Positions 1 to 6,436 of a stretch of 12,240 bases of DNA are shown piece after piece. How positions within the stretch are numbered: the stretch's first letter is position 1; the number at the start of each line of letters is the position of its first letter. Below the pieces are notes generated by a model. That model did not search any database and was not told where the DNA came from. It saw nothing but the letters and a program-made list of their open reading frames with translations. The stretch is taken from the NCBI GenBank assembly GCA_021846145.1, contig JAJZCJ010000071.1, positions 1 through 12,240 of the forward strand. Direction: 5' to 3'. A program made the position numbers and the translations under genes. The DNA comes from Bacillota bacterium. GTDB lineage: Bacteria; Bacillota; Bacilli; Alicyclobacillales; SLC66.

Positions 1-70
1 CGGCGCTGGAGGGCTTAACCGTCGTGTTCGAGATGGGAACGGGTGTGTCCCCTCCGCTATCGACACCAAA
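1..70 (-). rRNA. rrf: 5S ribosomal RNA, 5' part (runs off left edge)
   Basis: Read on the minus strand, the gene begins TTTGGTGTCGATAGCGG and continues through the very conserved loop region CCCGTTCCCATCTCGAACACG to the AAGCCCTCCAGCGCCG segment. This matches the first about 70 nt of Bacillus-type 5S rRNA (about 117 nt in full); the 3' part lies beyond base 1. It is a core RNA of the 50S subunit. Unusually, no 23S rRNA lies upstream. The previous gene is a protein-coding gene (AI-2E permease) whose stop codon is only 36 nt before the mature 5' end, and a perfect promoter fills that gap. The gene is therefore either an isolated 5S gene or the first gene of a reordered rRNA operon that continues to the left. 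Confidence 0.95.
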
Positions 71-81
71 CTACAAAATAG

Positions 82-110
82 ATTATACATAGAGTAGTAT
101 GGTTTGTCAA
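82..110 (-). promoter_or_regulatory. Consensus sigma-A promoter for the 5S rRNA gene
   Basis: The minus strand shows -35 TTGACA (110-105), a 17-bp spacer (104-88) and -10 TATAAT (87-82), a 12-of-12 match to the sigma-A consensus with ideal spacing. The likely start is the G at 74, eight bases past the -10 box and four bases before the mature 5S end. Initiation with G would resemble Bacillus rRNA promoters that respond to GTP level, which is known biology but only inferred here. The stop codon TGA of the upstream AI-2E permease (109-107) lies inside the -35 hexamer. There is no AT-rich UP element, since the upstream bases are coding. Confidence 0.88.
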
Positions 111-1177
111 GCATGCGGCGTGCGCACTTGTTGAACCTGCTCGATAATCACTTTTACCACCGCCAGTATCGGAACAGCAAAGATCAGCCCCATTACCCCG
201 CCGACCTGACCTGCAAACAACACTGCCAAAATAATAAATATCGGATGCAATTTCATTGATTTGCCCATGATCCAAGGTGACAGCACATTCCCTTCCACCT
301 GCTGCACGAGCAAATTTACAATGAGCACCTTCACTAACATGCTATTTGAAATCCCCAGCGCCATGATCAGGGCAGGTGTGGCACCAATAAACGGCCCAAG
401 ATAGGGTATCACGTTGGTCAGTGCCACAAAGAACGCTAGAAACAAAGCAAACGGCATGCCAATCACTAAGTAACCAACAAGCGTCACAATCCCTACGGCA
501 AACATGATAAACAATTGACCGCGAACATACTTCCCCAACGATTCGTCGATCCCTAACAGTATTTTATGTACTGTTTCTTGACGTTTTTTTGGAAAAAGAT
601 GCAGAATCACCGTGGAAAAAAAAGCTTGATCTTTAATGAAATAAAAAACAAAAAAAGGAACGATCAGCAACATGAACGCGCCGTTTAAAAGCCCGCTCAC
701 CCCCTTAATAGAGTGCGATAGCCCTGCCACCAAGTCTGCCTCGGCAGAACTCATGGCCTTTTCCAATCCCACGCGTATCCCTTTTGGCATCACCCGTGCC
801 ACCAGTGACATATGATCCAAAAGGTTATTGATCGCCGCCAGATATTTTGGCAACTGCTGCACAAGCGCACTACCTTGTACAATAATGGCAGGCAACAAAT
901 TGATGACCCCCACTACCAATACAAGCAACAACGCAGCATAAGTCACAGTAATGCCAATACCCCTAGGCACTCTGCGAGATTCTAACAGATCTACCACTGG
1001 CCTAAGTACATAAGTAATAATCAAAGCGAGCACCAGTGGAATCACCACGGCGCGCAAGATTACCCAAATATCATAAAAAAGACCGCGCAATTCACCGACC
1101 AACTCCAAACTTGCCAGTACGATGAAAAACAATGCGGCCATATACAACGTTTTTTCTTTTGAATCATGCAACTTCAC
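107..1177 (-). CDS. yrrI: AI-2E family transporter (YrrI-like permease)
   Basis: This is a polytopic inner-membrane protein of the AI-2E transporter family (PF01594), about 356 aa and normal in length for the family. It has two N-terminal hydrophobic helices, a central more polar region, and a C-terminal helix bundle carrying the family signatures NVIPYLGPFIGATPALI and QQVEGNVLSPWIMGKSMKLHP, followed by VGGVMGLIFAVP. Family members have been linked to export of autoinducer-2 or ion/proton exchange; the substrate of this one cannot be read from sequence. The GTG at 1177 was chosen because GGGGG (1189-1185) lies 7 nt before it; the frame is open up to a TTG at 1213 that lacks a comparable ribosome site. 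In Bacillus subtilis the homologue yrrI lies beside alaS, but here a 5S rRNA gene follows directly, with no terminator between. It is probably the last gene of the unit that starts with the diguanylate cyclase, although the 108-nt gap upstream could hold its own promoter. Confidence 0.93.
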   Translation of the reverse strand: MKLHDSKEKTLYMAALFFIVLASLELVGELRGLFYDIWVILRAVVIPLVLALIITYVLRPVVDLLESRRVPRGIGITVTYAALLLVLVVGVINLLPAIIVQGSALVQQLPKYLAAINNLLDHMSLVARVMPKGIRVGLEKAMSSAEADLVAGLSHSIKGVSGLLNGAFMLLIVPFFVFYFIKDQAFFSTVILHLFPKKRQETVHKILLGIDESLGKYVRGQLFIMFAVGIVTLVGYLVIGMPFALFLAFFVALTNVIPYLGPFIGATPALIMALGISNSMLVKVLIVNLLVQQVEGNVLSPWIMGKSMKLHPIFIILAVLFAGQVGGVMGLIFAVPILAVVKVIIEQVQQVRTPHA

Positions 1178-1285
1178 GGCATAGCCCCCGTTCAGAGCTA
1201 GGAGATAGAACAATCACAGTATATGCGGGTTGTCCCTAAAATACCCCAACCTCCAACCGGAGCCATCACCAATATGAATAAGATG

Positions 1286-1465
1286 TTACTTGATTTCCCC
1301 GTTGTCTTCGTCCACTTGATCTACTTGTTGTTCTATATCCCTATGCGACTTTTCTTGTAATCTCTTCAAATATTCTTCAGACCGACGCCGACCTTGTCTT
1401 TGCATCATATAGAAAAAACCCAAAGCCACAACTGCTAATAGCACACGATCCGTGGTGATTATCAA
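1286..1465 (-). CDS. Small single-pass membrane protein, 59 aa, unknown function
   Basis: I do not recognise this family. The 59-residue product begins MIITTDRVLLAVVALGFF, giving one short membrane helix at about residues 7-21. A strongly charged cytoplasmic-type tail follows (GRRRSEEYLKRLQEKSHRD, then an acidic end rich in D and E) that is probably helical. The TTG at 1465 is the start because a perfect GGAGG (1477-1473) precedes it by 7 nt. That ribosome site lies just after the stop of the 118-aa gene (TGA at 1481-1479), so the two are closely spaced and likely co-translated. The frame stays open to 1522, but that longer form would overlap the neighbour and has no ribosome site. It sits between an unknown membrane-anchored protein and the AI-2E permease, so it may be an accessory of one of them; that is inference from position only. 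Confidence 0.7.
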   Translation of the reverse strand: MIITTDRVLLAVVALGFFYMMQRQGRRRSEEYLKRLQEKSHRDIEQQVDQVDEDNGEIK

Positions 1466-1472
1466 ATGACAT

Positions 1473-1477
1473 CCTCC
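1473..1477 (-). promoter_or_regulatory. Ribosome binding site that fixes the TTG start of the 59-aa gene
   Basis: GGAGG on the minus strand, 7 nt before TTG 1465-1463 and two bases past the upstream stop codon. It decides the short start over the longer open frame. Confidence 0.75.
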
Positions 1478-1478
1478 A

Positions 1479-1835
1479 TCAAGGCCAAGTAGATGCGTGA
1501 ACGGACAAAATCGTTCCGTCACGGTTCACTTGCACACTATATACTTTGTGATTATCAGCCAGTATTTGTACAGTTTCTGCCCCCAGTAAACGGTGGGTTA
1601 CCATGCCACTATAATAGACAATATCTGCATGAGTTCCGGTTTGCACGTTAAATTCATGCAACATCGTCTGATAAGCTTGTGAACTGGCCTGAGAAGACAA
1701 GCCGGCTGTTGGTTTTTGCTGAACCGTCGTAAAATTATAGATAATAACTATCCCTAACACAATGACAAGCAGAATCATTACCAACCCTGCTAACATTTTT
1801 ACCCCACGCCGCATACTCACCACTGCTGCCCCCAT
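1479..1835 (-). CDS. Membrane-anchored hypothetical protein, 118 aa
   Basis: Function not recognised. One N-terminal membrane helix (roughly residues 15-34, MLAGLVMILLVIVLGIVIIY) follows a basic stretch (MRRGVK), so the rest should lie outside the membrane. A Gln/Ser-rich linker (about 38-55) leads to a compact C-terminal domain of about 65 residues with alternating hydrophobic residues ending in VYSVQVNRDGTILSVHAS. That pattern recalls a small PepSY-like or cystatin-like beta fold, but no motif proves it. The start is uncertain: ATG 1835 gives the longest form, while an ATG eight residues in (MRRG) would keep the whole membrane segment. The gene begins 12 nt after the diguanylate cyclase stop and ends 13 nt before the 59-aa gene, so all three are probably one transcript. 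Confidence 0.7.
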   Translation of the reverse strand: MGAAVVSMRRGVKMLAGLVMILLVIVLGIVIIYNFTTVQQKPTAGLSSQASSQAYQTMLHEFNVQTGTHADIVYYSGMVTHRLLGAETVQILADNHKVYSVQVNRDGTILSVHASTWP

Positions 1836-1847
1836 TATTCTACACTG

Positions 1848-3689
1848 CTAAAAACTTGCAGCGTTTCTACCACTTTGTTTGACTTTATAGAGTGCTTGAT
1901 CTGCTGCTTTCAACAGCACGCGAGGATTGATGCCAATCTCCTTCGCAAAAGCCATGCCAATACTTGCGCCCACAGACAACGTAAATCCTTCAAACGCAAT
2001 CGGTTCTTGAATGCGCTTGATCAATAATTCAGCCATCTGTGACATGGACGTTGAATGATTCACGTGAGGCACGAAAATGACGAATTCATCCCCGCCAAGC
2101 CGAATTGACTCGCCAGAGGGAATCACTTCTTGCATGCGTCTTGCCACTTCAATCAATACGGCATCCCCAGCCTGATGACCAAATTGATCATTCACCGGTT
2201 TGAAGTGATCAAGATCCACCACGAACAGACCCAGTGTTGTTTCCTGATTTTTCGCGATGACAAGTAGGTGATCCAGCCACTCTTCTAAATAAGCTCGATT
2301 TTTTAAGCCTGTCAACCGATCATGATAAGCCATGTGCTCAATCATATCATGATACACTTTGGTTTTCGATTCTAGTGCCATACTCTGTAACTTGATCGAC
2401 ACATGCTTTGCCATTGCTTCAATCACTTCATTAATGCTTTTCGTAAAAAATCCAGAGGGTCCGATCATCATTAAAATAGTATCCACGTGATCCTCTTTGA
2501 TTATTGGCATCGTACAGATTGCATTAGCAGCGATTTTATGCAAAAAAGCCAACCGTTCACTACTTTGAAACAGACGATGACGATTGCAATTGTTGATCGT
2601 AATGGTTTGCTGATCTTTCATTATTTGAAGCAGTAACTCATCTTGGCCCATACGATCAACATTATACAACTTAGAAAATAAGACACGAAATTCATTTTCT
2701 TGTTCTGTGTGATCCATCACTACGCTAACCAATTTAATCTGATTGTCTTTCATCTGATAAGCCCAACATCCATTGACCTTTGTGTAATTATGTATAATAC
2801 GACAAGTTTGATCTAGCAGCGATTCCTCTTCACCCGCTGCGTAGACCATTGCGTTGATTTCCGCGAGTGCGGCATAAAAACGTTGCGACTGATCCAGTTC
2901 TTCGTGTAGGCGTCGCCATTGCTCGCGCTGCCAAACCACCTGACGCGTCACGCGGTAAAAATCAAGCAGTGCCCCCAGTAACGGATGCCGCGAAGAATGC
3001 GGATCGCGAGCCAAGTACAATACCTCACGCTCTCCCCATTGATCCAGTTCAAACCGATCCCAAATCAGTGAGTATAACTCCAAGGACTCCTGTTCTTTCG
3101 AATGTCCCTGTACAAGGCTATCCTGCTCCAAGCGGGTTTTCAAATTAGGAATAAGATCCACCTCACCAAACCATTCAAGCATTTTCACTTCCCCATCTTC
3201 GACAGCAAAAAGCACTCCCCCCCGATAGGAAAACAGTTGCAAAAAGACATCCCGAAATTGTCCCCACAAAGGCTCTTGGTGTTCAATGAACAATGTGCTT
3301 TCTGCTAACCTTAAAATCCATTGCAAGATGGATTTATCTTGATGTAACGATTGAATTTCATCCACAAAATCCATGGGAAAAGCAAATGTTAATACCCCTT
3401 GAAACTCATGATCATCATTGAATATCGAAAAAGCCACTGCAAAATAAGGGAAACCAAATGCTTTTTCATCCCCATAGGCAATATACCACTGTCGATTTTC
3501 CCACGCTTTTTTTGCCACCGTGTGTGCAAACATTGACTCATGGATGTTCATTCCGACTTGAAAAGGGAATGGTAATCTTGGAGATGGGCGATAATACGTA
3601 ACGATCCCAAACGCATTGAAATAATTAATCAAAAACTCTTCTGGTAATCTAGAAAATAATTGATCCCAAGAATGGACTACATCCCCCAT
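1848..3689 (-). CDS. Soluble GAF-GGDEF diguanylate cyclase
   Basis: This probably makes cyclic di-GMP from two GTP. The product is about 613 aa with no membrane segment, so it is cytoplasmic. The N-terminal sensor-like region (about 1-125) contains FQVGMNIHESMF and YFAVAFSIFNDDHEFQGVLTF, reminiscent of GAF/PAS sensors. A second GAF-like stretch (about 130-250), a helical linker, and a clearer GAF domain (about 270-435) come next, then the GGDEF domain (about 447-612). The GGDEF domain has DRLTGLKNR, the metal-binding VVDLDHFKPVNDQFGH, and an intact RLGGDEF signature (532-536), so activity is expected. The residues where the RxxD inhibitory site would fall read IPSG, so I-site feedback is likely absent. 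ATG 3689 was preferred over TTG 3728 because GGTGAT lies upstream of it, though neither site is strong. It heads the minus-strand unit and faces away from the germination operon. Confidence 0.9.
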   Translation of the reverse strand: MGDVVHSWDQLFSRLPEEFLINYFNAFGIVTYYRPSPRLPFPFQVGMNIHESMFAHTVAKKAWENRQWYIAYGDEKAFGFPYFAVAFSIFNDDHEFQGVLTFAFPMDFVDEIQSLHQDKSILQWILRLAESTLFIEHQEPLWGQFRDVFLQLFSYRGGVLFAVEDGEVKMLEWFGEVDLIPNLKTRLEQDSLVQGHSKEQESLELYSLIWDRFELDQWGEREVLYLARDPHSSRHPLLGALLDFYRVTRQVVWQREQWRRLHEELDQSQRFYAALAEINAMVYAAGEEESLLDQTCRIIHNYTKVNGCWAYQMKDNQIKLVSVVMDHTEQENEFRVLFSKLYNVDRMGQDELLLQIMKDQQTITINNCNRHRLFQSSERLAFLHKIAANAICTMPIIKEDHVDTILMMIGPSGFFTKSINEVIEAMAKHVSIKLQSMALESKTKVYHDMIEHMAYHDRLTGLKNRAYLEEWLDHLLVIAKNQETTLGLFVVDLDHFKPVNDQFGHQAGDAVLIEVARRMQEVIPSGESIRLGGDEFVIFVPHVNHSTSMSQMAELLIKRIQEPIAFEGFTLSVGASIGMAFAKEIGINPRVLLKAADQALYKVKQSGRNAASF

Positions 3690-3758
3690 GAAATTGCTAT
3701 CACCGTCCCTATCGCATGCAATTGCCAATGCGATTGTTCATGCTTTGGCTTTGGCTTA

Positions 3759-3789
3759 AGTTTACAACGATTTCATCATACTGTAAATT
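3759..3789. promoter_or_regulatory. Candidate divergent promoters with inverted repeat
   Basis: The 175-bp gap between the diguanylate cyclase and the ger operon contains TTTACA-N15-TGTAAA (3761-3766 and 3782-3787). Each arm can act as a -35 box on one strand. On the plus strand TTTACA is 17 bp from TAAATT (3784-3789). On the minus strand TTTACA (3787-3782) is 17 bp from TAAACT (3764-3759). The -10 boxes match only four of six bases, so this is tentative. A separate, weak sigma-G-like possibility for the ger operon is GCATG (3804-3808), 17 bp, AATGATT (3826-3832); ger operons are usually sigma-G dependent in the forespore. Confidence 0.3.
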
Positions 3790-3854
3790 TACCAAACGCT
3801 GATGCATGTAATTTCATCACTAGGGAATGATTTAATTATTGATAAATTAGAGGG

Positions 3855-3859
3855 GGAGG
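3855..3859 (+). promoter_or_regulatory. Ribosome binding site that fixes the GTG start of the gerAB-like gene
   Basis: GGAGG inside AGGGGGAGGG, 5 nt before GTG 3865. It favours this start over the in-frame ATG at 3802, which has no ribosome site and would add 21 residues not typical of the family. Confidence 0.7.
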
Positions 3860-3864
3860 GATTA

Positions 3865-4965
3865 GTGGATGAATCATTTGTCAAAAGTTCTCAAATTTCA
3901 CTATCTCAAGCCATCTTCCTAATTATCGTTGCCCTCAGCATTACACTGCATGTAGAAGTGGTTCCCGAACTCTTTCATGTGGCGGGTCGCGACGCTTGGG
4001 TATCTGTGCTGCTGTTACTTCCTCTGGTAATCCTGATATGGTGGGCGTTTATCGCAGTCGCAAGGTTGTTTTTAACCCGCGCACCACTTGCCAGCGTTAA
4101 CCCTAGATGGTTACGTTGGGTACTCATTGTATTGGTCGAAGTCTATATCATATTATCCATCATAAAAAGTCTCAAATTATGGGCTTCCTTTTCCACAATT
4201 GCCTTTCTTCCTGGTGCGCCGCCCAATTTACTCGCTCTTTTGTTATTGATGGCATGTGTTTGGATTGCGCGTAACGGCCTTTATACAGTGGCAGTAACCA
4301 TAGGCTTTTTAGTGCCATTTATCTTTTTTTTCGGGATTACCAATTCTCTCACAACGATCCCCATGAAAGATTATGGGCTTGTGCTACCTATTTGGGAACA
4401 TGGAATTACGCCCACGATACGAGGGTTGCTCACTTTATTGCCTAATTTCGGGGATTTTTTTTTCATTTTATTTATCGCTCAGTTCATCGAGAACAATACC
4501 CGTCTTTCCTTTCGACCTTGGCTAATCACAAATTTGGTTATTTTTTATATCGCGATCGGTGTAGTAATCGGACTCCTGGCAGAATTCGGTCCTCAAGAAA
4601 TTACTCATCTACGTTTCCCAGCGTTTGAAGGATGGCGTTTGGTTACCCTTGGTCCCGCTTTTGAACGGATAGATTTTATCGCCATTTTCCAGTGGACAAC
4701 AGGACTGGCAGGAAGAATAATGTTCCTACTTACGATTGGTAGCGGAATTTTTGGTGGTAAAATCATGTCGCAAATCACTATCTATCTATTATCTGCACTC
4801 ATCCTATTAGGTTGTCTGGTGCCTTTGAATCCAGCGCAGATGCACCAATTTTCAGCGTTCCTTGGGATGTATGCCCTGTTCATTCAGGCCACCATCACCA
4901 TCGTGTTACTATTCGTCGCGATGCACCTCAAAAAAAATGCAGAGGGGGCGCTGGAACATGCCTGA
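3865..4965 (+). CDS. gerAB: Spore germination permease, GerAB/GerB family
   Basis: This is the B subunit of a nutrient germinant receptor in the spore inner membrane, related to amino acid/polyamine permeases (spore permease family, PF03845). The 366-aa product starts MDESFVKSSQISLSQAIF and continues with the typical first helices, including the loop AGRDAWVSVLLLLPLVI. About ten hydrophobic segments are present, which is the family topology. In characterised receptors this subunit binds the germinant; its ligand cannot be predicted here. The start is GTG 3865, with GGAGG 5 nt upstream. It is the first gene of the operon and its last 8 bases overlap the next gene, so translation is probably coupled. 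A T9 run (4455-4463) and a T8 run (4324-4331) lie inside it, but the frame is intact. The gene order B-A-C differs from the classic A-B-C. Confidence 0.93.
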   Translation: MDESFVKSSQISLSQAIFLIIVALSITLHVEVVPELFHVAGRDAWVSVLLLLPLVILIWWAFIAVARLFLTRAPLASVNPRWLRWVLIVLVEVYIILSIIKSLKLWASFSTIAFLPGAPPNLLALLLLMACVWIARNGLYTVAVTIGFLVPFIFFFGITNSLTTIPMKDYGLVLPIWEHGITPTIRGLLTLLPNFGDFFFILFIAQFIENNTRLSFRPWLITNLVIFYIAIGVVIGLLAEFGPQEITHLRFPAFEGWRLVTLGPAFERIDFIAIFQWTTGLAGRIMFLLTIGSGIFGGKIMSQITIYLLSALILLGCLVPLNPAQMHQFSAFLGMYALFIQATITIVLLFVAMHLKKNAEGALEHA

Positions 4966-6430
4966 TTTGATCACTTCATCGATACAGATCAATACACACT
5001 GGTTTCAAGAAAACATTCTTAATTATAACGACGATGTAAAACAATTTGCATTGCATTACAACGTGCGCAAAGGCCACTTAACAGGAGTATTTCTCTATCG
5101 ACAAGGTCATACCGATCTTGAGCGTATAGAAAAAAAACTGCTTACATTATTGGAGGAATGTTTGACACATCCACCGTTGCCATCTTCCCTTGATGAACTA
5201 GTGCAGCAACTAAAACAACCAGATGTGCTTGCAAAGACAAGTTGGTCAGAGACGATCCCCTTGCTGTTTCAAGGCCAAGCGGTGATTCTGATCGATACGT
5301 TTGAGGGTGCATTGGTGGTGGACGAAACAATTACCACTGGTCGCATGCCTGACGAACCTCCGATCGAAACATCTGTTCGCGGACCACGTGACGGCTTTGT
5401 GGAAGAACTGACGATCAACCTGAGCCTAGTGCGCAAACGCCTACCCACTGAACAACTTGCCTGCGAAATTTACACCATTGGCACGCGCAGCAAAACAAAA
5501 ATTGCTTTGATGTATTTAAGGGGAACTGCAAAGCCCAAACTAGTTAACACCATCCGTGACAGGTTGAATCACATTGACATTGAACTTCTGGCGGGGCCTG
5601 CTAATTTAGAGGAATATTTAGAAGACAAAGGATTCTCTTTTTTTCCCAAGCTAGACTTCACGGAACGGCCTCAACGTGCCGTTTATGCTCTGAATGAGGG
5701 GCGAATAGCACTGCTCATTGACGGCAATCCGGTGGCCATTTTGGCTCCTGTCACGTTATGGAAACAATTAGTGGCCGTAGATGACTACCTTGACCGTTAT
5801 CCAATTTCATTTCTGACCCGTCCGCTGCGTGTGATTGGCATCGCCATCGCGTTGTTTTTACCTGCTCTGTACGTGGCAGGCACTGAATACCACCAAGATA
5901 CGATTCCGATTTTCTTGCTCATTTCTTTAGTCAGCGCCCATAAGGGGGTCCCCTTTCCCACTCCTCTAGAGACCTTAGTGATGTTGATCATGTTTGAGCT
6001 TTTTCGCGAAGCAGGTTTGCGATTGCCACGTGTGGCTGGTCAAACTATCGGTATTTTGGGAACCGTTGTCGTGGGAGATGCGGCGGTGCGCGCTGGCATT
6101 GCTGGCACGATGGTGATTGTCGTCATCGGTGTCACGGCGGTGGCCACATTTGCAGTGCCCAACTACTCACTCGCCAGTGCGGTCAGTATCATGCGGATAC
6201 TGATTCTCCTGATGGCAAGTGTATTTGGTTATATTGGTCTCGTCATCAGCGTCATCTTCATCATTGGCCATCTGGCAAACCTGAGGCCTTTTGGCGTACC
6301 TTACTTAGCACCGTTTTCTCCATTTATTAAGCGCGACTGGACAGATGCCATCATCCGTGCAAAGTGGACGAAGTTGAATCACCCCAAAGAGCATCTTACG
6401 TCAGAATACAACAAGCCAAAGCGAGGATGA
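4958..6430 (+). CDS. gerAA: Spore germination protein, GerAA/GerA family
   Basis: This is the A subunit of the germinant receptor, 490 aa and normal in length for the family (PF03323). The N-terminal soluble part (about 1-280) carries the hallmark PDEPPIETSVRGPRDGF (131-147) and NLSLVRKRL. The C-terminal membrane part (about 288-470) has four to five helices, with AHKGVPFPTPLETLVM and EAGLRLPRVAGQTIGI followed by GDAAVRAG, all family signatures. GerA subunits form oligomeric complexes with GerB and the GerC lipoprotein, and have recently been described as ion channels opened on germinant binding. ATG 4958 was chosen because it lies 9 nt after a GGGGG run and gives a standard N-terminus; the frame is open from 4862 but that extension overlaps the upstream gene. 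It overlaps the permease gene by 8 bases, and the lipoprotein gene starts 6 bases after its stop. Confidence 0.95.
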   Translation: MPDLITSSIQINTHWFQENILNYNDDVKQFALHYNVRKGHLTGVFLYRQGHTDLERIEKKLLTLLEECLTHPPLPSSLDELVQQLKQPDVLAKTSWSETIPLLFQGQAVILIDTFEGALVVDETITTGRMPDEPPIETSVRGPRDGFVEELTINLSLVRKRLPTEQLACEIYTIGTRSKTKIALMYLRGTAKPKLVNTIRDRLNHIDIELLAGPANLEEYLEDKGFSFFPKLDFTERPQRAVYALNEGRIALLIDGNPVAILAPVTLWKQLVAVDDYLDRYPISFLTRPLRVIGIAIALFLPALYVAGTEYHQDTIPIFLLISLVSAHKGVPFPTPLETLVMLIMFELFREAGLRLPRVAGQTIGILGTVVVGDAAVRAGIAGTMVIVVIGVTAVATFAVPNYSLASAVSIMRILILLMASVFGYIGLVISVIFIIGHLANLRPFGVPYLAPFSPFIKRDWTDAIIRAKWTKLNHPKEHLTSEYNKPKRG

Positions 6431-6436
6431 GAACAC

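Noticed and set aside
1178..1285. Gap between the 59-aa gene and the AI-2E permease as a terminator, riboswitch or promoter
   Set aside because: Only a weak CTCC-GGTT-GGAG hairpin without a T-run and a TATACT lacking a properly spaced -35 box were seen, which is not enough to call either element.
3802..3864. Upstream ATG at 3802 as the start of the gerAB-like gene
   Set aside because: It has no ribosome site, whereas GTG 3865 has GGAGG at 5 nt and yields the usual family N-terminus.
4324..4463. T8 (4324-4331) and T9 (4455-4463) runs in the gerAB-like gene as possible phase-variable slippage sites
   Set aside because: The frame is intact and the codons (Phe-rich membrane helices) explain the runs. 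There is no alternative product or promoter context to suggest switching.
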